Positions 18,508 through 28,803 of a stretch of 64,000 bases of DNA are shown in pieces (the first letter of the stretch is position 1; the number at the start of each line of letters is the position of its first letter). Under the pieces are notes generated by a model. It saw nothing but the letters and a program-made list of their open reading frames with translations, ran no database searches and was not told the origin of the DNA. Source of the stretch: Actinoplanes flavus (GTDB lineage Bacteria > Actinomycetota > Actinomycetes > Mycobacteriales > Micromonosporaceae); contig NZ_JAGFNS010000024.1 of the NCBI RefSeq assembly GCF_017592555.1, forward strand, positions 95,607-159,606, given 5' to 3'. The position numbers were made by a program, and so were the translations under genes.

Positions 18508-20325
18508 ATGAGGCGCGCTCGCCTGCTGCCGCTGCTCGTGGACAGTGCCGCGTGGGTGATCGGCCTGCTCGCCGCGGTCTTCATCCGCTACGACTTCGTT
18601 CCCGGTCCCCGCCCGCTGGCCGGCGTCCTGATCATGATGGTGCTGGCCGTCCTGGCGCACACCGCGATCGACCACGCCCGCCGGCTGCACCGGGGGATCC
18701 ACCGCTTCGCCAGCTTCGACGACGCGAACGCGGTCGCCGTCACCACCGTGCTGGTCGGATGCATGCTGACCCTGGCCGTCGTGCAGCTGTCCCATCCGCC
18801 GGTGCCGGTCGGCGTCCCCGCCGTCGCCGGCGCGATCGCGCTGCTGATCATGCTCGGCGTCCGCTACCTGTGGCGGGTCCGGCTGTTCCGCCGGCTGCGC
18901 CCGGACCGCCGGGTCGCCGCCCCGGTCCTGCTGTTCGGCGCCGGGTCGGCGGCGGACCTGCTCGTCCAGTCGATGCTGCGCGACCCGAACGGCGGCTGCC
19001 TGCCCGTCGGCCTGCTCGACGACGACCCCGCCAAGCGCCGGCTGCGCGTGCACGGCGTACCGGTGCTGGGTGACCGTGACGACATCCCGCAGGCGCTGGC
19101 CGCGACCGGCGCCGAGCTGGTGGTCTTCGCGGTGGCCAACGCCGACGCCGTCCTGGTCCGCGAGATCCGCGAGCTGACCCTGGCCGCCGGCGCCGACTTC
19201 AAGGTCGTTCCCTCGGTCAGCGAGCTGATGAACCAGCCCGTCGAGGTCGGCGACATCCGTGAGGTGCAGGTGACCGACCTGCTGGGGCGCCACCAGATCG
19301 ACACCGATCTGAGCAGCATCGGCGGATATCTGACCGGCAAACGGGTCCTGGTGACCGGTGCGGGCGGCTCGATCGGCTCGGAACTGTGCCGGCAGATCCA
19401 CCATTTCCACCCGGCCGAGCTGATGATGCTGGACCGCGACGAGACGTCCCTGCTCGCCGTCCAGCTGTCGATCGATCCGGGGGCCAGCCTCGACGATCCG
19501 GCGGTGATCCTCGCCGACGTCCGTGACGCCGCGCGGATGCGGGAGATCTTCCGGGAGCGGCGACCGCACGTGGTCTTCCACGCGGCCGCCCTCAAACACC
19601 TGTCCCTGCTCCAGCGTTACCCGGCCGAAGCGGTCAAGACCAACGTGCTCGGCACGCTCAACGTCCTGCGGGCGTCCGGCTCGGTCGAGCGGTTCGTCAA
19701 CATCTCCACCGACAAGGCCGCCGACCCGACGAGTGTGCTCGGCTACGCGAAACGGATCACCGAACGCCTCACCGCCTGGACCGCCGGGCGCACCCGCGGC
19801 ACCTTCCTGAGCGTCCGCTTCGGCAACGTCGTCGGCAGCCGCGGATCGGTGTTCACCACGTTCACCACCCAGATCGCCGAGGGTGGCCCGGTCACCGTCA
19901 CCCACCCCGACGTGAGCCGCTACTTCATGACCACCCAGGAGGCGGTCCACCTGGTCATCCAGGCCGCGGCCATCGGCATGGACGGCGAGGCCCTGGTCCT
20001 CGAGATGGGCGCCCCGGTCCGGATCGCCGAGGTGGCGAACCAGATGGTCGCCCTGTCCGGGAAACAGATCCCGATCGTCTACACCGGGCTGCGCCCGGGG
20101 GAGAAGCTGAGCGAGACCCTGTTCGGCGCCGACGAGACCGACCGGCGGCCGATCCACCCGCTCATCTCGCACGTCGAGGTGCCGCCCCTGGACCCCGCTG
20201 ACCTGCACCGGATCCCGGCCGGCGCGGACCCGGAGGTGGTGATCACCTACCTGGCAGACACCTGCGCCCGGCCCGCCGCCGACCGCGGCCCGGCGGACAC
20301 CAGGGTCCACGAGACGTCCGGGTGA
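18508..20325 (+). CDS. Membrane-bound nucleotide-sugar 4,6-dehydratase (PglF/WbpM/CapD family)
   Basis: 605 residues. Four N-terminal membrane segments, a CoA-binding-like Rossmann domain (LLFGAGSAADLL) and the catalytic SDR domain from about residue 275. The latter has TGAGGSIGSEL, FHAAALKHLSLLQ, ISTDKAADPTSVLGYAKR and a C-terminal GLRPGEKLSETLF. Members convert UDP-GlcNAc to the 4-keto-6-deoxy sugar used by PglE-type aminotransferases. It is divergent from the co-polymerase operon and supplies the precursor step that the 10.9-13.4 kb genes need. Confidence 0.87.
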   Translation: MRRARLLPLLVDSAAWVIGLLAAVFIRYDFVPGPRPLAGVLIMMVLAVLAHTAIDHARRLHRGIHRFASFDDANAVAVTTVLVGCMLTLAVVQLSHPPVPVGVPAVAGAIALLIMLGVRYLWRVRLFRRLRPDRRVAAPVLLFGAGSAADLLVQSMLRDPNGGCLPVGLLDDDPAKRRLRVHGVPVLGDRDDIPQALAATGAELVVFAVANADAVLVREIRELTLAAGADFKVVPSVSELMNQPVEVGDIREVQVTDLLGRHQIDTDLSSIGGYLTGKRVLVTGAGGSIGSELCRQIHHFHPAELMMLDRDETSLLAVQLSIDPGASLDDPAVILADVRDAARMREIFRERRPHVVFHAAALKHLSLLQRYPAEAVKTNVLGTLNVLRASGSVERFVNISTDKAADPTSVLGYAKRITERLTAWTAGRTRGTFLSVRFGNVVGSRGSVFTTFTTQIAEGGPVTVTHPDVSRYFMTTQEAVHLVIQAAAIGMDGEALVLEMGAPVRIAEVANQMVALSGKQIPIVYTGLRPGEKLSETLFGADETDRRPIHPLISHVEVPPLDPADLHRIPAGADPEVVITYLADTCARPAADRGPADTRVHETSG

Positions 20326-20391
20326 ACCCGACAAAGCAGAAGAAGTCCAATCACCAGCGCGAAAGGGGCCTGTCCTGCTGCAATCGGGTAC

Positions 20392-23300
20392 ATGGGCATC
20401 CGGTGCGACGATGACGACCCGCCCGAGCCGGGAGCGGCCCGGGCCGGTGTGCACGCGGCTCTGCGCGCCTGGCGCGACAGCCTGATCGACCTCAGCGACA
20501 ACAACCGGCTCATCCACTTCACCGACGGCCGCGCCGACAGCGTCAGGATCAGCTCACCGGATCCCGAGCGGGTGATCGCCGCACTGACCCGCGGCGGCAG
20601 GTGCTCCCTGACCGGCCTCGGCCCCGGCGACGGCGGCGCCCCGGCGCCGGTCCTGCGCACCGAACTCACCGAACGCACCCTCGGGCCACTGTTGCGCCGG
20701 ATGATGCGGCGAGCCCGGCAGGAACACCTGGACCGTGGCGTGGCCGTCCTGCATCTCGCGCTCGGGCTGCTGCACTGGCGGCTCGCCGACGACGACGAGG
20801 ACCCCGACAGCGAGACCACCAACTACACCAGCCCCCTGCTGCTGCTCCCGGCCGACCTCGTCGCCGGCGACCAGGGCCGGCCGCCGGACCTGCGGCTGCG
20901 CGACGCCGAACCGGTGTTCAACCCGGCCCTGGCGCTGCGGCTCAAACGGGCCGGCATCAGCGTGCCCGCCCTGGACCCGGGCGCCGACCTCGACGTCGCC
21001 CGCTACTGGGCCGACTTCACCGGCACCGTGGCCCGCCGCAACGGCTGGCACATCGAACCGGCCGCCGTCCTCACCTGCCTCACCTTCCACAAGGAGGCGA
21101 TCTTCCAGGACCTGCGGGACAACGAGGACCGCATCCTGGCCCACCCGGTGATCCGCGCCCTGGCCGTCACCGACAGCCGGCGGCAGACCGGCCGGTTCCG
21201 GTTCACCCCGATCAGACCGGAGGACACCGACCGGCTCGCCCCGCCCGAGGACGTGCCCCTGGTCCTGGACGCCGACTCGTCGCAGCGGGCCTGCGTCGCC
21301 GCGGCGCTCGCCGGGCACAGCTTCGTGATGGACGGGCCACCCGGCACCGGCAAGTCACAGACCGTCGCCAACATGATCGGGGCGCTGCTGCACGCCGGGA
21401 AGAGCGTGCTCTTCGTCTCCGAGAAGGTCGCCGCCCTCGACGTGGTCCACCACCGGCTCACCGACGCCGGGCTCGGCCGCTACCTGCTCGAACTGCACGG
21501 CCAGAAGGCGGGCCGCCGCGAGGTCGCGACCGCGCTCGCCGCGGCCGTCGACGACGTCCCGGACACCCCGGCCGCGGCGCCCACCGTCGACCTGGCCACG
21601 CTGCGGGACCTGCGCGAGCAGCTGACCGCCTACGCGTACGCCATGAACGAGACCCGCGAGCCCCTCGGCGCCACCCTGCACCAGGTCATCGGCCACTGCG
21701 CGGCCCTCTCCCGGACCCCGGCCGCCCCGGTCCCCGCGATCGACCCCGCCGACCTCACCCCGGACGCGATGCACCGCGTCCGGGAGGCCACCGACCAGTT
21801 GTCCCGCTCCTGGCGGGCGCTGTCGGATCCCGGCCTGGTGTGGCGCGACGTGACCACCCGGGAATCGCTCGACCCCGCGCTCAGCCGCGCCGAGAAGGCG
21901 CTCGCCGCGCTGGCCCGGGCGGCCCGGACCGCCGAGCCGGCGGCCATCGCGTTCCGGCTGCGCCGGCCGGCCGACGCGCCGGCCCTCGCCCGGCTCGCCG
22001 ACCACGCCGGCGCCCGGCCCGCCGGGGTCGCCGACTCCTGGCTCACCGCCGACGACCTGGACCCGATCCGCGTGGCCGCCGACCGGCGCGCCGTCGATCT
22101 CGCCGCCGCGGCCGAGGCCGCCGCACTGGCCGAACACCACGCCGGGGTGCCGTGGACCGCGCTGCCGCCGGCCGCCGGCCTGCCGGTCGTACCGTCCCTG
22201 GAGGCGCTGCCCGCGCCGGTCGACCTCACCACGCTGACCGCCGGCGCCGCCGACGAACTCGCCCACTCGTTCACCCGGGCCGCCGAACAACTCGACGTAC
22301 GCCGTCGCGCGGTCGACCGGGTCACCGCCGGGCTCGGGCTGCCGCCGGTCCACGTCGTCCAGGACATCGCCCGCGTCGCCGCGATCGTCGAACTGGGCGA
22401 CCGGCCGCACAAGCCGGAGCCGTTCTGGTTCCGGCCCGGGGCGCTGCCCACGGTGCGCACCGGGGCCGGTGTCCTGCGGCGGGCGCTGGAGACGCTGGTC
22501 GCCGCGGAGATCCAGGCCCGGTCGTACTTCGCCGAGACCGTCCTGAGCGAGCCGGTCGAGGAGCTGGCCGAACGGTTCGCCCACGTGCACCGGGGGATGC
22601 GGCGGCTGCGGGCGGCGTACCGGCGGGACCGGCGGCACCTGGCCGGCCACGTGCTGCCCACCGCGGACCTCGGGGACGCGATCGCCCACATCGGCACCGC
22701 GGTCGCCTGGAAACGGGCGCTCGAGGACCTGACGGCCGCCGAACACTCGTACGCCGCCGCGCTCGGCCGGCACTGGCAGGGCCGCGGCACCGACTTCGCC
22801 GCCCTCGACGACGCGATCGCGGTGGCCGCCACCGCGATCGCCACGGTCCCGCCCAGCGGCATCGAGGGCGTCGCCGGCCACCTCTGCGCGGCGGATCCCG
22901 ACCCGGCGCCGAGCCGGGTCGTCACCGAGGCCCGCGACGCGCTGCTGCGCTGGCAGGCCACGCTGCGGCCGGCGCCCAGCCCGGCGGCCCGGCCGGAACT
23001 CGTGAACGAGGCGATCGACGACGCGCTGACCTGGCTGACCGAGCACGCCGTGGCGCTGCACGCGGCGGCGGAGACGGTCCGGGCGTACGACGCGGCGACC
23101 GGGCGGACCCTGGACTACGCGGAGACCCTCCGGCTGGCCCGGCTGCGTGCGGCGGCGGACCGGGCCCGGGCGGCGGCCGAGGACCGTACCGGGGAGATGC
23201 CGCACACCGATCCGGCCGCGCTCGCCGCGGCCGTCGCCTGGGCCGCGCGGACCCGGGAGCTGGCCGGCGGGCAGCTGACCGAGGCGCAGGCCGAGGCCCT

Positions 23301-25224
23301 GCACGACCTGAGGCCGGTGCCCGGACTGGCCGAACGGGCCCAGGAATGGGCCGAGGCCGGACGGGCGGTGCTCGCCGGATTCGCGCCGCAACGGCAGGCC
23401 GAGCTGCGCGGGCGGTTCGACGACTACCGCAGGGCCGCCACCCTGCTGCGGCAGCTGCGCGACGACGGCAGCGGGCAGGAGGAGTGGTTCGCCTGCCTCG
23501 ACGCCCGCGAGGTGCTCGCCGCGCACGGCCTGGACGCGGCCGTCGGGTACTGCGCCGACCAGCACGTGGACCGGGCGCTGGTGCCCGCGGTCCTGCGCCG
23601 GGCGCTGCTGCACGGCTGGGTGGACGCGGTGGCCCGCGCCGACGGCCGGCTGCGGACCTGGCGGAGCGAGGACCGCGACCGTTTGGTGGCCGAATTCCGG
23701 CAGGCCGACGGGAAACTCGCGGCGCTCGCGTCCCGGCAGATCATCGCCGCGATCGAGGCACGCCGGCCCCCGGCCGACAGCGCCGCCACCAACCTGCTGC
23801 GACGCGAGGCGATGAAGGCGAGCCGGCAGATCCCGGTACGGGACCTGATCGCCCAGGCGCGCGACGCCGTGCTCGCCCTGCGCCCGTGCGTGCTCGCCTC
23901 CCCGCTGACGGTGAGCCAGTCACTGCCCCCGGACATCACCTTCGACGTCGTCATCTTCGACGAGGCCTCCCAGGTCACGCCGGCCGAAGCGGTCAACTGC
24001 GTCTACCGTGGCCGGTCCCTGATCACCGCTGGCGACGACCGGCAGCTGCCGCCCACGTCGTTCTTCGACCGGTCCTACTCGGCCGCCGGCCAGGACAGCG
24101 AGGTGCTCGACTACCAGTCCGTGCTGGAACTGGCCAAGGCGTGCGGCGCCTTCCCCGGCATGAGCCTCACCTGGCACTACCGCAGCCGGCACCAGGCCCT
24201 CGTGGCGTTCGCCAACGACGCCTTCTATCAAGGGCGGCTGAACACCTTCCCGGCCCCGGTCATCGACGGCCCGGACGCCGGTGTCGAGCTGTTCCCGGTC
24301 GCCGGCGTCTACCGCCGCGCGACCAGCCGCGACAACCCGGTCGAGGCGGAACGGGCCGCCGAACGGATCGTGCACCACTTCGCCACCCGGCCGCACGCCA
24401 CCCTGGGCGTCGTCACGTTCTCGGTGGCCCAGGCCGAGGCGATCGAACGGGCCCTGGAACGGATCGCCGCCCGGCACCCGGCCCTGCGGCGCGCGGTGGT
24501 CGACGACCGGCTGCACGGCTTCTTCATCAAGAGCCTGGAGTCGGTGCAGGGCGACGAACGCGACGTGATGATCTTCTCGATCGGGTACGGGTTCGACGAG
24601 TCCGGCCGGATCACCGCGAACTTCGGTGCCCTCAACCGCACCAACGGCTGGCGGCGGCTCAACGTGGCGATCACCCGCGCCCGCCACCGGGTGGAGATCG
24701 TGACGTCGATCCTGGCCCGCGACATCCCGGAGTCGGAGAACGAGGGGGTCCGGCAGCTCGCCGCCTACCTGGACCACGTGGAACGCGACGGCGGCGCCGG
24801 CCGGGACGACGGCAGCGGCCCGGCCGGCGAGTTCGTCACCTCGGTTCTGGAGACCGTACGGTCGTGGGGATACCCGGCGCGGACCGACTTGGGAACCGCC
24901 GGCGGCCGGCTCGACATCGCCGTCCGGCACCCCGACGATCCGGCCGGCGACTACCTGCTCGGGGTGCGCTGCGACGGCCCCGGCTACCGGGACTGCCCGG
25001 CCGCGCGCGACCGCGACCATCTCAACGACCAGGTGCTCACCGGTCTCGGCTGGCGGCTGCACCGGGCGTGGGCGCTGGCGTGGCACCGCGACCGGGCCGG
25101 CGAGGAGTCCCGCCTCATGACGGCGCTGGAGGACGCGGCGCGGACACGGAGGGCGCGGACCGGCCCGGTCGAGGCGCCGGCCCGGCTGCCGCACGCCGCG
25201 GCGGCCCGCCGCCCGGGCCGTTGA
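20392..25224 (+). CDS. DUF4011 / SF1 helicase with C-terminal restriction-endonuclease-like domain
   Basis: 1610 residues. The N-terminus has WRDSLIDLSDNNRLIHF, typical of DUF4011. The helicase Walker A is GPPGTGKSQT (Lys321). Walker B is FDEASQ (Asp1190-Glu1191), followed by GDDRQLPPTSFF and ESVQGDERDVM, all UPF1-like SF1. The two motor halves are separated by about 850 residues, mostly Ala/Arg-rich and probably helical. Residues about 1480-1590 resemble a Vsr/MTES_1575-like nuclease (GGRLDIAVRHP, ARDRDHLNDQVLTGLGW). The position where I expect ECDG reads RCDG. Such proteins often lie in defence islands. The start is weakly supported. Confidence 0.8.
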   Translation: MGIRCDDDDPPEPGAARAGVHAALRAWRDSLIDLSDNNRLIHFTDGRADSVRISSPDPERVIAALTRGGRCSLTGLGPGDGGAPAPVLRTELTERTLGPLLRRMMRRARQEHLDRGVAVLHLALGLLHWRLADDDEDPDSETTNYTSPLLLLPADLVAGDQGRPPDLRLRDAEPVFNPALALRLKRAGISVPALDPGADLDVARYWADFTGTVARRNGWHIEPAAVLTCLTFHKEAIFQDLRDNEDRILAHPVIRALAVTDSRRQTGRFRFTPIRPEDTDRLAPPEDVPLVLDADSSQRACVAAALAGHSFVMDGPPGTGKSQTVANMIGALLHAGKSVLFVSEKVAALDVVHHRLTDAGLGRYLLELHGQKAGRREVATALAAAVDDVPDTPAAAPTVDLATLRDLREQLTAYAYAMNETREPLGATLHQVIGHCAALSRTPAAPVPAIDPADLTPDAMHRVREATDQLSRSWRALSDPGLVWRDVTTRESLDPALSRAEKALAALARAARTAEPAAIAFRLRRPADAPALARLADHAGARPAGVADSWLTADDLDPIRVAADRRAVDLAAAAEAAALAEHHAGVPWTALPPAAGLPVVPSLEALPAPVDLTTLTAGAADELAHSFTRAAEQLDVRRRAVDRVTAGLGLPPVHVVQDIARVAAIVELGDRPHKPEPFWFRPGALPTVRTGAGVLRRALETLVAAEIQARSYFAETVLSEPVEELAERFAHVHRGMRRLRAAYRRDRRHLAGHVLPTADLGDAIAHIGTAVAWKRALEDLTAAEHSYAAALGRHWQGRGTDFAALDDAIAVAATAIATVPPSGIEGVAGHLCAADPDPAPSRVVTEARDALLRWQATLRPAPSPAARPELVNEAIDDALTWLTEHAVALHAAAETVRAYDAATGRTLDYAETLRLARLRAAADRARAAAEDRTGEMPHTDPAALAAAVAWAARTRELAGGQLTEAQAEALHDLRPVPGLAERAQEWAEAGRAVLAGFAPQRQAELRGRFDDYRRAATLLRQLRDDGSGQEEWFACLDAREVLAAHGLDAAVGYCADQHVDRALVPAVLRRALLHGWVDAVARADGRLRTWRSEDRDRLVAEFRQADGKLAALASRQIIAAIEARRPPADSAATNLLRREAMKASRQIPVRDLIAQARDAVLALRPCVLASPLTVSQSLPPDITFDVVIFDEASQVTPAEAVNCVYRGRSLITAGDDRQLPPTSFFDRSYSAAGQDSEVLDYQSVLELAKACGAFPGMSLTWHYRSRHQALVAFANDAFYQGRLNTFPAPVIDGPDAGVELFPVAGVYRRATSRDNPVEAERAAERIVHHFATRPHATLGVVTFSVAQAEAIERALERIAARHPALRRAVVDDRLHGFFIKSLESVQGDERDVMIFSIGYGFDESGRITANFGALNRTNGWRRLNVAITRARHRVEIVTSILARDIPESENEGVRQLAAYLDHVERDGGAGRDDGSGPAGEFVTSVLETVRSWGYPARTDLGTAGGRLDIAVRHPDDPAGDYLLGVRCDGPGYRDCPAARDRDHLNDQVLTGLGWRLHRAWALAWHRDRAGEESRLMTALEDAARTRRARTGPVEAPARLPHAAAARRPGR

Positions 25225-25234
25225 GGGGCCGCTC

Positions 25235-26596
25235 GTGCTGATCACCATCGGGATCCTGGCGATCGTGCTGCTGACCGCGGCGACCGGCTACTTCGTGGCG
25301 CAGGAGTTCGCCTACGTGGCCGTCGACCGGGAACGGCTGAGGGCGCTGGCCGACGACGGTGACGCCACCGCCGCACGTGCGCTGCGGGTCACCCAGCGGC
25401 TGTCGTTCGTGCTGTCCGGCGCCCAGGTCGGCATCACCGTCACCGCCCTGCTCGCCGGTTACGTCGCCGAGCCCTACCTCGGCCGGGGCACCGCCGATCT
25501 GCTCGGCCTGACCGGCCTGTCCGAGACGGCCAGCACGTCGATCGCGATGGTGTTCGCGCTGCTGTTCGCCACCGTCGTACAGATGGTCCTCGGCGAACTC
25601 GCGCCGAAGAACCTCGCCATCGCCGAGCCGGAGGCGCTGGCCCGGGCGCTCGCCCGGTCCACACTGGCCTACCTGACCGTGGTGGGCCCGCTCATCCGGG
25701 TGTTCGACGCCACCGCCAACCGGCTGCTGCGGGCCGTCGGCATCGAACCGATCGAGGAACTCCCGCAAGGCGCCACCACCGAGGACCTCGACCGGATCAT
25801 CGCCGCCGCCGGCAGCCGGGGCAGCCTCGACGCGCACGCCGCCCGCCTGCTCGACCACGGCCTGGACTTCCGGTCGCGGACCGCCGCCGAGGTGATGCGC
25901 CCCCGCGTGGACGTCACCACGATCGGCGAGAACGAGCCGGCGTCGCGGGTCGTCGACCTGCTCGACACCGGCCACTCCCGGTTCCCGGTGATCGGCGACG
26001 GCCTCGACGACGTCGTCGGCGTCGTCTCCATCGCCGACGTGGTCACCCTCGACCCCGCCGACCGGGGCGCCACCCCGGTCGGGTCGCTGGCGACCGCGCC
26101 GGTGGCGCTGCCCGAACCGCTCGGGCTGCCGCAGGTGCTGGACCGGCTGAAAGCCGCGCACCGGCAGATGGCGATCGTCGTCGACGAGTACGGCGGCTTC
26201 GCCGGCATCATCACCCTCGAGGACGTCGCCGAGGAGCTGGTGGGCGACATCCGCGACGAGGACGACCTGCCGGAACCGGTCATCGAACCGGCCGGCGACG
26301 ACACCTGGCTGATCCCCGGCCGGGCCCGCATCGACGAGATCACCGACGCCACCGGCGTGCGCCTGCCCGGCGACGACCGGTACGACACCGTCTCCGGCCT
26401 CATCCTGGCCCGCCTCGGCCACCTCCCGACCGCCGGCGAGGAGGTCGACCTGCCGCTGCCCCCGGCGGTCGGCGCCGACGGCCGACCGGTGCCGCAGGGC
26501 GTGGCCCGCCTGACGGTCCTGGCCGTCCACCGCCTCGTCCCGGACCGGATCGCCCTGACCGTCCGCCACCCCGCCGACGGACAGGACTCTCCATGA
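25235..26596 (+). CDS. CNNM/CorC-type membrane protein with CBS pair (first of two)
   Basis: 453 residues from GTG 25235 with GAGGGG upstream. A DUF21/CNNM transmembrane domain (four helices, with GYFVAQEFAYVAVDR) is followed by two CBS domains (AAEVMRPRVDV... and IVVDEYGGFAGIITLEDVAEELVGDI) and a C-terminal CorC_HlyC domain. Members are linked to magnesium or other cation transport. The older name hemolysin is not a functional statement. It overlaps the following paralogue by 4 bp. Confidence 0.88.
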   Translation: MLITIGILAIVLLTAATGYFVAQEFAYVAVDRERLRALADDGDATAARALRVTQRLSFVLSGAQVGITVTALLAGYVAEPYLGRGTADLLGLTGLSETASTSIAMVFALLFATVVQMVLGELAPKNLAIAEPEALARALARSTLAYLTVVGPLIRVFDATANRLLRAVGIEPIEELPQGATTEDLDRIIAAAGSRGSLDAHAARLLDHGLDFRSRTAAEVMRPRVDVTTIGENEPASRVVDLLDTGHSRFPVIGDGLDDVVGVVSIADVVTLDPADRGATPVGSLATAPVALPEPLGLPQVLDRLKAAHRQMAIVVDEYGGFAGIITLEDVAEELVGDIRDEDDLPEPVIEPAGDDTWLIPGRARIDEITDATGVRLPGDDRYDTVSGLILARLGHLPTAGEEVDLPLPPAVGADGRPVPQGVARLTVLAVHRLVPDRIALTVRHPADGQDSP

Positions 26597-27660
26597 GCGC
26601 CACCTCGTCGCTGCTCGTCTCCGTGGTGCTGCTGGCGTTCAACGGGTTCTTCGTCGCCGCCGAGTTCGCGCTGGTCGCCGCGAAACGGCACCGCCTGGAG
26701 GCCGCCGCCGCGGCGGGATCCCGCGGCGCCCGCGCGGCCCTGGCCGGAACCCGGCGGCTGTCGCTGATGCTGGCCGGTGCCCAGCTCGGCATCACCCTGT
26801 GCACCCTCGGGCTCGGCGCCCTCGCCAAACCGGCGGTCGCCCACCTGCTCGAACCGGCGCTCACCGCGGCCGGGCTGCCCGAGGGCGCCGCCTACGCCGT
26901 CGCCTTCGTCCTGGCCGTCGCCCTGGTCGGCTTCCTGCACGTGGTCGTCGGGGAGATGGCGCCCAAGTCGTGGGCGATCAGCCACCCGGAGACCTCGGCA
27001 CAGATCCTGGCGATCCCGTTCGTCGGGTTCACCACCGTCCTGCGCCCGGTTCTGGCCGCCCTCAACGGGCTCGCCAACGCCTGCCTGCGGCTGATCAAGG
27101 TGACCCCGCAGGACGAGCTGGCCCAGGTGCACACCGCCGACCAGCTGCGCATGCTGCTGGAGACCTCCAAAGAGCACGGCACCATCGAGGACGCCGAGCA
27201 CGAGCTGCTCACCGCCATGTTGCAGGTGCAGTCGATGCCCGTACGCGAGGTGATGGTCCCGACCGGGCAGATCCTGGACGTGCCCGCCGACGCCGACGCC
27301 CGCGCCGTGGAGGTGCGCAGCACCGAGACCGGCCGATCCCGGCTGCCGGTGACCGACGGCGCCGCGACGATCGTCGGTGTCGTGCACGTCCGCGACGCCG
27401 CCAAGGCCATCAGCGCCCAGCGGCTGGTGACGGCGCGGGACCTGATGACCGCCGTGCTGTCGCTGCCGGCCGACACCACCGTCCTGGACGCGGTCGCCGT
27501 GATGCGGCAGCGGCGCAGCCATCTCGCCCTGGTCGCCGACGGCGGCGCGGTGATCGGCCTGGTCACCCTCGAAGACCTGCTGGAACAGGTGATCGGCCAG
27601 TTCGACGACGAGACCGACCCGGTGGTCGACGCGGCCCGCCGCGCCGGCCGCACCGCCTGA
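26593..27660 (+). CDS. CNNM/CBS membrane protein (second of two)
   Basis: 355 residues, starting within the stop of the previous gene (ATGA). It has the same DUF21 core (NGFFVAAEFALVAAKRHRLE) and a CBS pair (VREVMVPTGQILDVP, LVADGGAVIGLVTLEDLLEQVIGQF). It lacks the C-terminal CorC_HlyC domain of its neighbour. Adjacent long and short forms are a frequent actinobacterial arrangement and may form a heteromer. Confidence 0.88.
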   Translation: MSATSSLLVSVVLLAFNGFFVAAEFALVAAKRHRLEAAAAAGSRGARAALAGTRRLSLMLAGAQLGITLCTLGLGALAKPAVAHLLEPALTAAGLPEGAAYAVAFVLAVALVGFLHVVVGEMAPKSWAISHPETSAQILAIPFVGFTTVLRPVLAALNGLANACLRLIKVTPQDELAQVHTADQLRMLLETSKEHGTIEDAEHELLTAMLQVQSMPVREVMVPTGQILDVPADADARAVEVRSTETGRSRLPVTDGAATIVGVVHVRDAAKAISAQRLVTARDLMTAVLSLPADTTVLDAVAVMRQRRSHLALVADGGAVIGLVTLEDLLEQVIGQFDDETDPVVDAARRAGRTA

Positions 27661-27693
27661 GGCGTGTTCCACCGGGCCTCGCCGTGGCGGGCG

Positions 27694-28656
27694 TCAGGGC
27701 ACGGTGTAGCCGTCGAACACGTGGACCCCGTCGTGGCCGGCGCCGTCCGCGTCCCTGCGGTTCGTGTTGAAGTACAGCTTGCCGTCGCTGATGCCGACGC
27801 CTTCGATCTCGAACAATTGCGAATACTTCGCGGACGTGATGCGGAAGGAGAGGTCGGTGGCCGCGGGCGCGGTTCCGGTCGTCGCCGGTGTCACGTTCCG
27901 GTAGACCAGCACGATGCTGCGTTTGTCCTTGGTCAGCGGGTTGTAGAGAACGTGTTCGGTCTGGTCGTAGAAGAAGCCCTGGGCGGTGAAGGTGCCCAGG
28001 TCCGGCACCGTGGCGCCGTCGACGAGCGCACCGTCGACCTGCAGGTCGAACGCCTTCGTCAGGTCGATGTTCCCGGAGTCGGCCCGCAGCGGGAGGCTGC
28101 CGTTGTAGACCGTCCTGCCGCTCTTGAACATGAACGTGATCGTGGTGCCGGTGACCGAGACCCGATTGACCCCGGACGCCGGGAGAACGCCCCCGTTGAG
28201 ACGCAACCGGTACGCCCCGGCGTACTCGTAGGTGGTGCCGTCGTAGCGCAGTTTCACGAGCTGTACGCCGGCCGTCGTCTTGTCCATCGTGACGATGAAC
28301 ATGTGATGCACACCGTCGATGTCGACGATCGTCATGTCGTTCCCGTGCCCGAGCCAGGTGTTGGTCGACCTGTCGTCGGTGCCGTTCCGCATCACGACTC
28401 GCTCGCCGGTGGCCTTGTTGACACGGTAGATGGCCGAGACGGCGTCCGAGTCGTTGTCGTTCTTGATCGAATAGAGGTAGGTGGCGCCGGCGGCGAAGCC
28501 CTGTGCCGCCTTGCAGCAATCGAGGTCGGGCGTGCTCGCGATGTCGGTGTACGTGTTGTAGTACGCGGCGTGAGCCGCGGTCACCGGACCACTCGCGATC
28601 ATGGTCATCGCCACGCCGCATACCACCGTGGCGCGCGAGATCGCTGCCTTGAGCAT
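27694..28656 (-). CDS. Secreted protein of unknown function
   Basis: 320 residues. ATG 28656 is preceded by GAGAGGG at a good distance and opens a signal peptide (MLKAAISRATVVCGV...AHAAYYN). The mature part is beta-rich, with repeated short strands (GATYLYSIKND, HHMFIVTMD, GVGISDGKLYFNTNRRDADG), suggesting a beta-propeller. I do not recognise a catalytic motif. It is convergent with the CBS pair and stands alone. Confidence 0.65.
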   Translation of the reverse strand: MLKAAISRATVVCGVAMTMIASGPVTAAHAAYYNTYTDIASTPDLDCCKAAQGFAAGATYLYSIKNDNDSDAVSAIYRVNKATGERVVMRNGTDDRSTNTWLGHGNDMTIVDIDGVHHMFIVTMDKTTAGVQLVKLRYDGTTYEYAGAYRLRLNGGVLPASGVNRVSVTGTTITFMFKSGRTVYNGSLPLRADSGNIDLTKAFDLQVDGALVDGATVPDLGTFTAQGFFYDQTEHVLYNPLTKDKRSIVLVYRNVTPATTGTAPAATDLSFRITSAKYSQLFEIEGVGISDGKLYFNTNRRDADGAGHDGVHVFDGYTVP

Positions 28657-28803
28657 GGGAATCCCTCTCGTTGATCTGATGTGGCTCAACCCGTCGCCGG
28701 CCGGCGCTCGGGAAGATCAATATGCACTGCGGCATTGTGCACGCTGCGGCGAGACCGTCCTCTGTCGACCCCGAACGACGGATCACCCGGTGACATGGAT
28801 CAT

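Noticed and set aside
15770..20517. Very long minus-strand open frames that would fuse flippase, kinase-like gene and upstream DNA.
   Set aside because: Recognisable family starts, ribosome binding sites and 4-bp overlaps place the true starts at 17044 and 18420; the extra parts are antisense of the neighbouring genes.
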